Assembly (NCBI GenBank): GCA_034509735.1
Contig: JACGWO010000005.1
Span: 33,448,479 to 33,512,478, forward strand
Length of the DNA stretch: 64,000 bases
Origin: Sesamum alatum
Lineage: Eukaryota > Streptophyta > Magnoliopsida > Lamiales > Pedaliaceae
Reading direction: 5' to 3'
Made by a program: the position numbers and the translations under genes
Shown here: one piece after another, positions 11,099 to 22,345 of the stretch
How positions within the stretch are numbered: position 1 is the first letter of the stretch
Layout of the letters: every line of letters starts with the position of its first letter
The notes under the pieces: model-generated
Seen by the model: the letters and a program-made list of their open reading frames with translations, nothing else
What the model was told of the DNA's origin: nothing
Databases searched by the model: none

Positions 11099-12689
11099 AT
11101 GGCTCTAAGGCGTATGCTTGGATTCTCTGATGGAGAATTGATGAGGTCAGATGCAAAACCCTGTTCCCGATTGATGAGGCAAACTGCTGGCATTTTTACA
11201 GTGGGAGGAGGACTGGGCTTTTGGATCCTCTGCCGCTTGCATTATGGTGTGTTTTTATACTGCTTCCATTATTTTGGTACATCTTGTCACTAAGTCATGT
11301 TTTTTTTTCTCTATCAAATGGACATGTGTGAAGATAATTATGTTTTTGTTTCTCTTTTTTGGTAAAATACTTGCCTCTTCACTTTCTTGCCCAGACAAGG
11401 AGGAAGTTTAGTACCAATCCGACTGGCTTGTTTCTTCATTTCTTTCATTCTTTTTGGTCTTTGCGCCCGAAGATCATGCATTATCTACATCATAAGTTTA
11501 CACATGCATGAGAATAAGAATCGGGCATGTGATATTCCTGAATGTTAAGTTTGATACTTAATATATGCCATAAATGTATAAGATCGAGACTGCATGTTAA
11601 GCTGATGCAAGAAGACATATCATGTGAATGTATTACCAAATGATTATCAAGATCCAATTTAAATCATTTAATTTATTTCTTCTTTTCACTTGAAACAAAG
11701 AAACTTCGGAGAATAATTGTGCCCCTTTTTTGCTGATCCACCAGTTGTTTCAAGTTTCAGGTGATTAATCAATATTTGATCTCGTGTGAGAAAATGAATG
11801 CTCATGGATTTCAAACGAAAATATAACATTAGCCATACTTTGGGCCACGCTTGTTCCTTGCAAACCTTCCTTAACCAATCAGCTCTGGTCCTGATTGTGG
11901 GGTGTCCATTGCCACTTGATATTGTCCGGAGTTATTCTATATATGTTCTGAATGACATTTAGAATACTTGAGGGGCTTTTATATCAAATCAAGGATCATT
12001 GATTTCTCAAGCAAAATCTCTTCTCTTTCTAAGTGTCAAGAGCACAAAGTACTTATGTCAGGAGATATGATTGATTGGGACGTATTCTCCTAAAATTGCA
12101 GCAATGATGGATCCCTGCTGAATCCATCATATAAATAAATCTTTCGGAAGTACAACCATACTGTTGCCTGCGTGTGCATGGTTTTGAGTATTTAGTATGC
12201 TGAAATGAGTGGCCACCTGCAGATCCTCAGATTCTCTTAGAGAAAAAAATATGTTCTTTGTCACTTCAGCATAGTTGAGCAACCTGTGAAGCAATGTTCC
12301 TTTCCAATTTCCAAGGGAACTCTTAAATCTAGTAAATTTGATTGTTCAATTTAGTTTTCAAATAAAATTTGCTTATTTCGATGTCTTCAAAGGTTTATTT
12401 TTCTGATAAGGGAATATTTAGCTCAATCTGCGATTAAAACAGTTCATTTTGTTTATGACGTGTTTCAAGACTTACTAATCATTGTCTCTATTCATCAGAT
12501 TCAGAATGAGTCGATGTATATTCATCTAGTTTTGATGGAAATGCAGGTCCTAGAATCACAGTCCCTCGAAGTCTTAGGTGGGCTGCTTGTGGTGCTGTCT
12601 CTATGAGCACAACCACAGCTCTGCTAGTTCGTCTATTCAGCCCTGAATGTGAACCCCAAAATATAGCTGCTTATGACCAGAAAAAGTAA
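11099..12689 (+). CDS. Conserved plant 96-residue protein with two membrane segments
   Basis: Exons 11099..11246 and 12547..12689 join in phase (GG|T) to give 96 residues. N-terminus MALRRMLGFSDGELMRSDAK, then a first hydrophobic stretch (TAGIFTVGGGLGFWILCRL, about residues 30-48), a short basic loop (HYGPRITVPRSLRW), a second hydrophobic stretch (about residues 59-79), and a polar tail ending AAYDQKK. Donor ATG/GTGTGT and acceptor ATGCAG are standard; the intron is 1.3 kb. I believe this family occurs widely in plants as an uncharacterised transmembrane protein, but I know of no assigned function. The KK near the C-terminus could be an ER-retrieval signal (KxK-type), which is inference only. 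Confidence 0.8.
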
Positions 12690-13290
12690 TGTTGGTTCTT
12701 GCAACTTCTTTGGCATGTGTTGCAGAACCCAGACCCTTCCCCAGGATCAATTTGAAAGCAATCAGACTGAGAATGCATGAGGTACAATGTATTAATCTTG
12801 ATGTAAAACGGCGATTTTGTCATCTACAATATTAATCAACTTACGTTAACTCTCTGCTCAAGTAGATCACTACTGTTTCCTTAGCCTGCACAACAGATCT
12901 CCTTTCAATCACGACCAGTTAATTTCTATTAGGTGGTCAGGTTATAACTTATAACTTCTCTGTTGAAACTTTCTGCTGCAAAATAGCAGCAGTTTTGCAC
13001 AGAAATTTGCATTAGGCATTAGAAATGTGCATATAATTTCCAACAACTCATATTTGGCACAAAATCCTTAATTTGTAGATTGCATGATTGATAAGCCTTC
13101 ACACTGTCCTTTTACTACAGAGGATTTTATCCTCTTAAGCCAGAGGAACTCATTGCTGTAGTAGGATTCATATAGAGCCCACAAAGATTTTATGTATTGT
13201 GGTGAGACCCCTGAGCTTCAAAACTTTGTCTTTGTGGGATTCTTGTGACTTATGAAACTGTCCGACAGTCACACACAGTTATTGAGGTTC
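12690..13290 (+). other. 3' flank of the small membrane-protein gene
   Basis: Probably 3' UTR followed by intergenic DNA. No further exon was recognised. Confidence 0.4.
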
Positions 13291-13299
13291 AAACAAATT

Positions 13300-13600
13300 G
13301 GCGAAATTACATTTTTAGTCCCACGTAATAGGGATTCAACACTTTTAATTTTATGCTTTACCGATTTTTCAAAATGGTCAAAAAATTTAGAAAAGCTCGA
13401 CACCTTTAGTCTCATAAATCCCATAAAGCAGATGACTAAATATGTCGAGTTTTTCAAATTGAGATTATTTTGAAAATCCTGTAAAGTAGAAGGCTAAATG
13501 TGTCGAGTTTTACCAATTTTAGAGTTATTTTGAAAGTTCCTTAAAACAGGGGACTAAATGTGTTGAACTCCTGTGTTATGTGATTAAAAGTGTAATTTTG
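13300..13600. mobile_element. Mutator-like MITE, 301 bp, perfect 9-bp target duplication
   Basis: Flanked by AAACAAATT at 13291..13299 and 13601..13609, an exact 9-bp duplication. The terminal inverted repeats pair GGCGAAATTACATTTTTAG with CAAAATTACACTTTTAATC (reverse complement of the right end) and both continue to a shared TTCAACAC. Internal AAATGTGTCGAGTTTTNCCAA-like modules are repeated. The two opposite open frames across it are repeat artefacts. Confidence 0.9.
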
Positions 13601-13609
13601 AAACAAATT

Positions 13610-14734
13610 CATTTTCTGTCACTTTTAGTGTGTTCCTTGGTGTTTTCAACTTTCAATCATCCAGACAACAATCCTAGACGGCATCTTGCGATGATAATTA
13701 ATGACAAATCGGCATGCCATTTTCTTGAATAATTGAATCATAAGCATAATTGATTAAGAAAGGGATGTGAATGAGCTCATAATTTATACTATTATAAAAG
13801 AAAATTCTTTCGTTGTATCAATTTTAAATATCCCAAATTATCTTTTTGATTCATTCTATTCTTTTTATTTAAACGGCCATAATAATAATTTTACTATCTT
13901 TTAATAATCCACTACCCACGTTTTTCTCAATCAACTCTACATTTTTTTTCCGTACCAAATTGTTTTATCACAAATTTCTTTTCTTTCTTCATTTTACATC
14001 ACATTATTTTTTATATGTCCACGAAGACCGACAGCGTGCAACGAACTTATAAATGAAAAGTAATAAGCAGAATTCAATTTATTCTTAAAACCTTGAAAAC
14101 CTCCTTCAGTTTAATTTATATTGATTATAAAATTTCCCTTTACTAGTATTTTATAAATTTCATGATGCCATTTTATTCAATCATTTCAATAAAATATTTT
14201 TAAAATAAATTTCCTAAAAATATCTTATAAAGTGTACAAGCACATAAAACTTTTTAAATGAATTTTGTGGAGCACCCTTTAAATTCAAATAAATGCTCAA
14301 ACCCCTTTTCAGGGCCAATAGTTAAATCCAAAATGACGAGCATTATAGAAGCAGCCTTGAGATGCCAACTTACATGATTTGAATTTTGAAGCATTAGACA
14401 ATACAACAAATAATTTCAATTTTTTATTTTGCCATTATTTTGAAGTTCTTCACAACCGTTTTTTTTTTTTTTTTTTAGATTTTAAGTGAATCGATTACAA
14501 TTACATCTTAAAATTTCAACAATCAATATACGTCAATAGCTATTATCAAATATGTATAACTACTAACTAACTAACCAACAACTGCTATTAAAGTACCTAA
14601 TACCCACATTGATGGGGTCGAACCCATGACCAAGAGAGCGTTGGATCTCAACTTCATCAATCAAAGTATGTCTCGTTGGTGTTTTTCACACATTTAAAAT
14701 ACCTTTTTTCCAATTATTTTCTTCATAAATTGTA
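13610..14734. other. AT-rich intergenic, no gene seen
   Basis: Contains a TATACTATTATAAAAGAAAA stretch near 13788 that recurs near 22083 and resembles one end of a repeat family, and a poly(T) run near 14460. No coding signal. Confidence 0.5.
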
Positions 14735-15008
14735 GGGTTAATTACATTTACACCCCCTGATCTATAGTCTATTTTCATAAATCACCCATGCCTTTTGCAT
14801 AATTACAGAAATTACCATTGATAGCCAAGGGTAATTTTTGTAATAATATTGATATTTTTGAGGGGTGTAAGTGAAATTTTCTAAAAAAATAGGGGTGATT
14901 TGTGTGAATGATACTTACATTCTAGTGGGTGTATATATAATTATTCAAAAGGCACCAATAATTTGTATAAATAAATCATAGATTAAGGGATATAAATATA
15001 ATTATCCC
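14735..15008. mobile_element. Inverted-repeat element (probable MITE)
   Basis: The left end GGGTTAATTACATTTACACC mirrors the right end, whose reverse complement is GGGATAATTATATTTATATC. The arms also contain matching CACCCC and GGGTG tracts. No 9-bp flank match was found, so the borders are approximate. Confidence 0.55.
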
Positions 15009-15980
15009 AGTTATATTCGATCAAAGTAGACACTAGACCCACTTGTAGAATATACCTCAACACTAAGAAAATGATATCCTAACCTACATCAATATTTCAT
15101 CCGGACAAAATCCTAAAGTGTTAGCTTTACCTAATTTATAGCACCAAAACACCATACCCGACTACTTACACCTCTCTAGAACTATAAAATATAAGCATTA
15201 TTGTCAAATTTTCCGTTTAAAAAAAAAACAAAACAAAAGTAGGATCTGTACACTAAGTTGTCCATTTGAATCCATGATCGAGCGTGTCAATATTTTGGTT
15301 ATAGACGTAATCTTTTGTATCGTTTGATTCTCTTTTTCAATAATTATTTTTGAAATTATATTTTAATAAAAATTATACTTTATAGTTTTTAAATAATTAC
15401 TTTTAAATTTAAATTTTATGAAAATTATATTTGTAAAAAAAATATAATTTTTAATTTAATTCGACCACAATTATTTTCCATCTAAATCCATATTTTTCTC
15501 GTTAAAACTTTTTATAATTCCGTCGTTGCTCTCAAGAATGATGTTAGTATCACTTTATTCATTTATAATGACCCATTTATTTATTTATTTGGCAACTCAA
15601 TTCCTTTTAATAGTTATAGCTGTATGTAAAAAATTTCTCTTTGAATAAAATAATTGAGATAATTTTTATACACATAATATATATATATATTAAATAAAAT
15701 AAAAGATATTCGAAAATCAACTTTTTTATTTTAAATTTTATTGAACCTTTCTATTTCATTTAATAAATATACATCACATCTATAAAAAATTTTCGCGTAA
15801 TATTTGTATAATATAGCGTGCATAATAATAACACCATAAATAAAATTTAAATAGATTGATTAAGTTCAGCTGAATTAAATGTGAATTGTGACTCGCAGAA
15901 TTAGAAACAATTCAAAAATCAAAATCAATTTCATAATAATAGCAAATATTATGTTATTAATTGTGTTTAATGATCCTTAA
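15009..15980. other. AT-rich intergenic upstream of the desulfhydrase gene
   Basis: No gene or repeat border recognised; contains a short (AT)n near 15680. Confidence 0.5.
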
Positions 15981-15983
15981 TTA

Positions 15984-15993
15984 TTTATATAAG
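15984..15993 (+). promoter_or_regulatory. TATA box of the L-cysteine desulfhydrase gene
   Basis: TTTATATAAG sits about 255 bp upstream of the ATG in an AT-rich to GC-rich transition, consistent with a start site near 16015-16025. Confidence 0.6.
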
Positions 15994-16048
15994 GGAGCAT
16001 AGGATAACGATTCTCCAAAGCAGACACCCCACCGGACCAAGAAGAAGC

Positions 16049-16065
16049 CACGTGAGGTGCACGTG
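16049..16065 (+). promoter_or_regulatory. Paired G-boxes (CACGTG x2)
   Basis: Two perfect palindromic CACGTG motifs at 16049..16054 and 16060..16065, centres 11 bp apart, about one helical turn. They lie just downstream of the likely start site of the L-cysteine desulfhydrase gene. G-boxes are bound by bZIP (including ABF) and bHLH factors. Confidence 0.6.
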
Positions 16066-16244
16066 GGAGCTCAAATGTCAACCATCTTTGGTGCCGGCCG
16101 GCAGCCACACCTCCACTTCGACTAAGTGAAGCTTCCTTTTCTCTTTGCCAACTTTTCATGTTTTTATTACACACAGTCACGCACTAAGCACCACCACCGA
16201 GAAAGGGCCGGAACCCTCCGCCGGACCTCCCCAACTAGCCACAA

Positions 16245-17564
16245 ATGTCGCTCATCAACGGCACCACCGCCACCGCCGAAGACCCAGATTCTAAATCCAA
16301 ACCCATCACTCCATGGGAGCTGCGGACAGAGTTCTCCCACCACGACCCCACCATCGCCCGGATAAACAACGGAAGCTTTGGCTGCTGTCCCGCCAGCATC
16401 ATGGCTGCCCAGCAGCGCTACCAGCTCCTGTTCCTCCGCCAGCCCGACTACTTCTACTTCCACACCCTTAAGCCCTCCATCCTCCGGACCCGCCTCCTGA
16501 TTCAGACCCTGATCAACGCCGACAACGTCGATGAAGTGTCCATCGTCGACAACGCCACCACCGCCGCCGCCATCGTCCTCCAGCACACCACTTGGTCGTT
16601 CTTCTCCTCCCTTTTTCAGGCCGGTGATGCTGTTCTCATCCTCCACTACGCCTACGGCGCCGTGAAGAAGTCTGTACAGGCCTACATTTCGCGTGCTGGT
16701 GGTCACGTGATCGAGGTTCATCTTCCTTTCCCTGTTAAATCTAGTTCTGAGATTGTTTCTGAATTTCGAAAGGCCCTTCAAATGGGAAAAGCAAATGGTA
16801 GGAAGATTAGGTTGGCCGTCATTGATCATATTACTTCCATGCCTTCTGTGATCATACCTGTGAAAGAATTGGTTAGAATGTGTAGAGATGAGGGCGTTGA
16901 TAGGATCTTTATTGATGGGGCGCATGCCATTGGAAATGTGGAGATAGATGTGAAGGATATAGGCGCTGACTTCTACACAAGTAATTTGCACAAGTGGATG
17001 TTTTGCCCTCCAGCCGTTGCGTTTTTGTACTGTAAGATGTGTGACGATTTGTCAGACTTGCACCACCCTGTGGTGTCTCATGAGTATGGTAATGGGTTGG
17101 CAATAGAGAGTTCGTGGACCGGGACAAGAGATTACAGCCCACAACTTGTGTTGCCGGAGGTGATGGAGTTTCTTAGCAGGTTTGATGGTGGGATTGAGGG
17201 GATAATGAGGAGGAATCACGAGACTGTTGTCGAGATGGCCCAAATGTTGGTGGAGGCATGGGGAACGGAGTTGGGGGCACCCCCGGAGATGTGCTCTAGT
17301 ATGGCTATGGTGGGAATGCCCGTTTGTTTGGGCGTTACGAGCGGTTCAGATGCATTAAAGTTAAGAAAGCATTTGAGGGAGTGTTTTAAGGTTGAGGTGC
17401 CAATTTACTATAGGGCGCTGGTGGAGGGGGAGATTGATCCGATAACAGGGTATGCGAGAATTTCTCATCAGGTGTACAATGTGGTTGAGGATTACTACAG
17501 GCTTAGGGATGCTGTGAACAAGTTAGTGAAAGATGGGTTTACTTGCGCTCTTCTCTACAAATAA
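16245..17564 (+). CDS. LCD: L-cysteine desulfhydrase (PLP-dependent, class V aminotransferase fold)
   Basis: Intronless gene for 439 residues. The protein matches the plant family represented by Arabidopsis At3g62130, which splits L-cysteine into pyruvate, ammonia and hydrogen sulfide. Visible features: INNGSFGCCPASI near residue 40, a cofactor-phosphate region around DNATTAAAIVL, the pyridine-contact motif DGAHAIGN (Asp224, His227), and the Schiff-base lysine in SNLHKW (Lys250). The C-terminal domain contains the conserved SSWTGTRDYSP and ends in ALLYK. The length equals the family norm and no obvious transit peptide is present. The 5' half has GC-rich codons while the 3' half is AT-richer. 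A 274-residue minus-strand frame over the same region is an antisense shadow. Function is assigned by family; paralogues with related C-S lyase activities exist. Confidence 0.92.
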   Translation: MSLINGTTATAEDPDSKSKPITPWELRTEFSHHDPTIARINNGSFGCCPASIMAAQQRYQLLFLRQPDYFYFHTLKPSILRTRLLIQTLINADNVDEVSIVDNATTAAAIVLQHTTWSFFSSLFQAGDAVLILHYAYGAVKKSVQAYISRAGGHVIEVHLPFPVKSSSEIVSEFRKALQMGKANGRKIRLAVIDHITSMPSVIIPVKELVRMCRDEGVDRIFIDGAHAIGNVEIDVKDIGADFYTSNLHKWMFCPPAVAFLYCKMCDDLSDLHHPVVSHEYGNGLAIESSWTGTRDYSPQLVLPEVMEFLSRFDGGIEGIMRRNHETVVEMAQMLVEAWGTELGAPPEMCSSMAMVGMPVCLGVTSGSDALKLRKHLRECFKVEVPIYYRALVEGEIDPITGYARISHQVYNVVEDYYRLRDAVNKLVKDGFTCALLYK

Positions 17565-20368
17565 GAAGGTGCTCCTTTTCTCTTGCTCTTTCTACCATTA
17601 GATACAGCTTTAATTATTATTAATTGCTTCAGTGTGCCGAACATAAACTTCTTGATTTGTTTTATTTTCTGAAGTTCTAAATGCTTGAAGTTTAGTCTAC
17701 TTTCTAATTTCCTTGTCTTTGTGTTATGGTAAGTTGTAACTATTCACTATATTATGCCAGATTAGCAATTATTGCAGCTATTGGTAGCTTATAGTGCTAT
17801 TTTGCTTTTCTTGGGGGTACTTGATATTTTATAAGCTACTTTCAATTATTGTTTCTTAAACATCGTTGGATTACGTGGGGCTATGACCACGTGTACAGAA
17901 TCGTACAGACATAATTTCTTGATCTAGATCACATACATGCTAATGTATCTTACCATTTCTACCATGTCATCTCACTTCAAAATTGACAAATCTCATTTTC
18001 TAATGCCAAAATCTTTTTTGCTAGGGGTTAGTGATTTAGTTATTGACGTCTAGGTTTCTTCTGTATAAAGACAATTTAAACATCGTTATGCAGATATTGT
18101 CGTGCTATTAGCTCAATGTTTAAGAAGAATGCTCATTAATCATCACTTTCCTAGTAGAACAACTAGCTGAAACTTTTAGGTGAAGAATGGATGGGAATGT
18201 CATGAACAAGTTCTAACTATAGGAAAAGGAATGGATAGGTATGTGGACCATAGGATGTAGTTGTTTAGAGAGTGGATCTTTAGGGGCTGGTGAGGGGATT
18301 GGAAGTGGTCCCTAAGACGGCTGCTTACGTATTTTCGTTGCTTAATTGCCTCAGAGAACAGTGAATTATGCGTCATATTCTAGATCAAATGACAGAATTA
18401 AGACCACTATAAGTAGTGAAGGGAGGAACAAAAGTAGAAAGAAAGATAAGATAAAGGTCGGGCGTAGAGACTAGACATCTTAGTGTGCAGTGTTTGGTCA
18501 AACACTATGAAGTACCCTATTGACCTATTCGCATTTGGTTTTAGCTAAACCCGTTTTGAGTAAGAATTTCCTACTCCTGAATCCTAAGATATAATCAAGT
18601 ACCTAAAATATCCTAACTATTCCTAATTGTTCCAGGTCATCTTACCGTTACTCTCAGCTGTAATCAACTGAGTGGAGCCCCCTATTCTATGTCACGTTTG
18701 ATGCTTGTAAGGAATAAAAACATACGCTAGCTCTGGAGCATAAGAAATCCTACATGGCAGGAGCTCAGCGGTTTAAGCAACACCATTTCACTTCGTGTAT
18801 TCTCTTATTTTGTAACATTCTGCAGTGACCTAATTGACTGAGATATGGCCTTCTTATAATTATTTTATGTTTATAGCATTGTGATATTGGGAGTCATATG
18901 AATGAGATGTTACTAATGCAATCACTGTAATAATGTCATTATAACTATTTCAGAAGTGCTAGCACCAGTGTGCCATCTTATAGGACTTTATCAGTCACCA
19001 TAAAATAAGATCCTTGAACAGTTTGGTTAAGTGTGGTACAACCTATCCTCAAAAGGTCATCACTCGCCATTTGATTTGATATCTGATGTGCTCATTTTGT
19101 GATTATGATCAAGGGAAGTTAAAAGCTAGAAGCTTCAAACATTGAAGTTGTTTGCGTGGTGGTAATAGGGGGTTCTTTTTCCGGCCCAAATTGAGAGGGA
19201 GTGAGAGAAAAGTGGAGCTAATTATGAGAGGTGGAGTGGATATGATTATTCTTTTCCGATTTACACTTGCAATAGATTGGAGGTGGTACGGATGAAATTT
19301 AGCATGAACATGATTGCGTCCACTTCAAGTAAAAATAATTGTTGTTAAAGTTGATTATTTGAATGTCAATTACAACTAGACTAACAGAGGAAAAAAACCT
19401 GAAATTTTCATGGAAATGGTTTTCGGGGAGTGAAGAAGGAGAATTGTATGGAAGTCTGATCTTTCTTATCTTTCTGAATCGATATACATCAAGAATATAT
19501 CGTTCAAACATACAACCAACAAATGTTTTATAGTAATTTCAAATGATTATTTTATGCTGGATTCTTTGAAGGATATCAGAAAGATTGTAATTTGTGAACC
19601 ATATAGAATGCTCAAAGGTTGTTAATCTCTCCCCAGATCATAAAGGAAACTCCAGGTTGTGAATAAGGTGTTTGCACTCGGAAACTCTTTTCCTTTCTTT
19701 TTAGACGCACAAGGTATGTGCAAATGTCAGGAAATTTTATGCAACGGCAGCAATGATTTTGTTCCTCTCTCTCTCTCACACAATGAGGTTTACTGTGTGC
19801 CCGGCATGCACTTGCTTGAGAAAGATAAACCAGACATATGAGAATCATTGCACCTAGTAGTATATAGATTCTGACCTGTCTGTGTGCTATATAAGTATAT
19901 TTTAGTCTCTTTTGATTTTATATAACATTCTGAATAGCATGACTTGCACCCAATGAAATGTCTGCTCATTAAGAAATGAAGAGAATGGGTAGTTTTGAAA
20001 ACTTCAAAAACTTATTGTTAGGTTAAAGTAAGTATGTCAAAAGATCAGACAAACCTTCATAAAAGAGAAAGTATCAACTGTTTCCTGCCAAACCAGGGAA
20101 GAGTCTGCTGTTAGCGGCTTTTTGTTAAAATCTTTTGTGGCTTTATGTTCCAGCAACTAGTGCAGAGAACTCCATGACATTAGAAAAATAAAATGTCAAT
20201 AATATGTATAATGATTCTTTCTAATACGAGTTGAATAATTGTGTGGCTGTTTCCCATTACATGAACCTCTTGTCTCTTACTGAGACAATGATATGCCTTT
20301 GTGTAGATGTGCTTTTCTTTTGCCTAATCTTCTCTTTTAGTTAGTATTGAACGCAATTATTCAATCAG
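17565..20368 (+). other. 3' flank of LCD and long non-coding interval
   Basis: No continuous reading frame or recognisable domain. Strong polypyrimidine-AG signals occur (for example before 20341), so part of it may be transcribed intron. Confidence 0.4.
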
Positions 20369-21073
20369 AAATTGCTCTTCTATCACCGGACTCCAGCTTT
20401 GATATCTGTCCTTTATGACGCCCTTACTTTTGCATCTGATGACCTAAGCGACGGTACTCTCCTTCGGCACATTTTCAAGTTAAATCATGAGGTGAGACAA
20501 AGTACATACTATTGTATAGCCATGTGTTTGTAAGAGGTGTGTTTAAATTCGGTTACTCCGTTTCTGTTAAAGAACGATCAAAAAGTTCTTAGTCGGTTTT
20601 CTTTATTGATTTGTCAAAAGTTAACAAGTTCTTTGATATTTAGCTACTTGTGTTTACTGGCCAAGAAAATGTTTACGTCAAATGAGAAGATATGGTGTAT
20701 ATAACAGCGCTTTCAGCTGTGCGGTTCGGTGTCTTTGTACCGACTGTTTGTTTCATTTCCATTCTGATGATTTCAAAAAGCTGGAGACTGCTGTATATGA
20801 GAACTACTTGCTTTTGATCTGCTTTCTTATAACTTCTACGATTAATTTTATCTCTTCTCCATGTAAATATAATACATTCATTTGTATTTGCATCTCTAAT
20901 CGTCTGAGATCTTTGATATCGAGTAAAGTAATGCACATGATATGCAATTGACTTCACTGGGAAAAGAGATGCCTGACTTCATTGTTTTTCCGACTTGACA
21001 GCTTATGGAGGACAGCGTTATATACTTCTCCACACAGCAACAGCGGTTCTTTGCCTTCCATGCTTATACATGA
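20369..21073 (+). CDS. Uncertain two-exon 3' coding fragment of an unrecognised gene
   Basis: Two segments join in phase 0: 20369..20491 (41 codons, including ISVLYDALTFASDDLSDGTL and RHIFKLNHE) and 21002..21073 (LMEDSVIYFSTQQQRFFAFH then AYT and a stop). The donor GAG/GTGAGAC and acceptor CTTGACAG are good plant splice sites. I do not recognise the family and found no convincing upstream exons. The strongest acceptor just upstream (TCTCTTTTAG at 20340) would instead open a different frame ending at TGA near 20420. Alternatives are a non-coding transcript, an alternative 3' end of the upstream gene, or a relic. Confidence 0.25.
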
Positions 21074-21782
21074 GTACTACCGACCTCTGAACTTAGCAAA
21101 TGTGCAAGGCTAGGATATCGCGATATCCTTACTGTCATAGCATTTCCGGGTAGAAGTCCGTGAAGAAATAATGTTGGCTTGCATGTTCAGGCCGCGAGAG
21201 GTCTAATCTGCCGTGCAAAAATGGCTTGAAACAATTTATGAATTGGTTCTTTCGCTCATATCTCTTTGTATATGTTCAGCTGGACATCGGTTATGGTTTG
21301 AATGAAGTTCTCAGCAAATTCAAGCACCATTTCTACGTTCTGACACTGTTTATATGCTCATTGAAGGCTAGAAGTGGATCCAGCATAGTTACCTGATGCG
21401 CTGTGTAAGCTCGAGCATTTCAACATTGAAATGCATTACATAGGCATGACCGGGGGAGAGACGAGCATTCCTGATCAGACGGTGAACACGCAAGAAAGAG
21501 CTTATGCAGAAGTTTTCAGGCAAACCTCTGTGATCTGTTCTGCTGCCTGTATTATGCTGCTATGATCTCAGTAGTCTCTGTGTGGAAATGGCTATTCTGG
21601 TTTGCATGTGAATTTGACAACAGTTTGAGTAGTTGTTAGAATGTGATCAACCTTTGATGTTTTGGTAACTCATTGGTAAAGGGTTAAAACATTGGACATA
21701 GTCGAAAACTTGCTCCAAATGCAACAATCGTCTCATGATTTCATTTCATTTTGTTTTTTGGGTAAGTTTTGATTATTTTCTA
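21074..21782. other. Possible 3' UTR / intergenic
   Basis: Higher GC than typical intergenic DNA here, compatible with transcribed non-coding sequence following 21073, but no coding frame. Confidence 0.3.
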
Positions 21783-21812
21783 TTAGTGGCCGCCGCACGG
21801 GGTCTCCGTGCG
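21783..21812 (-). mobile_element. Helitron-like 3' terminus
   Basis: On the minus strand a perfect 7-bp hairpin (CGCACGG, loop AGACC, CCGTGCG) is followed 7 bases later by CTAA and then T. This matches the Helitron 3' rule: a GC-rich hairpin shortly before CTRR, with insertion before T. The 5' end was not located. Confidence 0.4.
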
Positions 21813-22082
21813 CATAATTTTTTAAATACAGTCAACACACGCGAGATGTGAATAAATAAAAATAATAATATTATTATTTAATATATATTAATCAGTATGT
21901 TTAATTATATACTTTGGTCAGTTTTAGTATGTATATGATCTACTTTAGATCAAAGTTTAGTAGATTATAAACTATATATTTATTAATTATGTGATCTAAA
22001 ATGATATTATGCAAAATAATTAAGTAAATATTTTATAAAGTTAATTTACAAAAATACTTAATGAATGAGTGTAATATAGTTA

Positions 22083-22345
22083 TACTATTATAAAGAAAAG
22101 ATTTTTTTCCTCTAATAAATGGTAGTTCTATCGTATTTTCACCTTTTTTCAAAATTTTGCTCGCCAAAACAAATTGAATTTTAACTTGAATAAATATATT
22201 TATTAGGATTTTTAAAGATAAACACACTTTTTAACTTAAAAATTCAGTTTTGTTTTGGAAGCCAAAATTTAAAAAAAAATAATAAAAGTATGAGATAACC
22301 GCTATTTATTATAAAAAAATAACTTAACCTTGTATAATAGTACAT
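22083..22345. repeat. Fold-back (inverted-repeat) element
   Basis: Left arm TATACTATTATAAAGAAAAG and the reverse complement of the right arm (GTACTATTATACAAGGTTAA) continue in parallel for about 80-90 bp (AATAAATGGTAG against AATAAATAGCGG). No ORF. It shares its end motif with 13788, 41331 and 44908. Confidence 0.5.

Noticed and set aside
13252..13473. Mirror open frames of 73 and 62 residues
   Set aside because: Lie within a fold-back MITE; symmetry of the inverted repeat explains them.
14735..15008. A 9-bp target duplication for this inverted repeat
   Set aside because: Flanks TAAATTGTA and AGTTATATT do not match; only the inverted repeat is claimed.
16167..16991. 274-residue minus-strand open frame
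   Set aside because: Exactly antisense to the 5' half of the desulfhydrase gene; its Gly/Val-rich composition reflects GC-rich codons of the real gene and no domain is visible.
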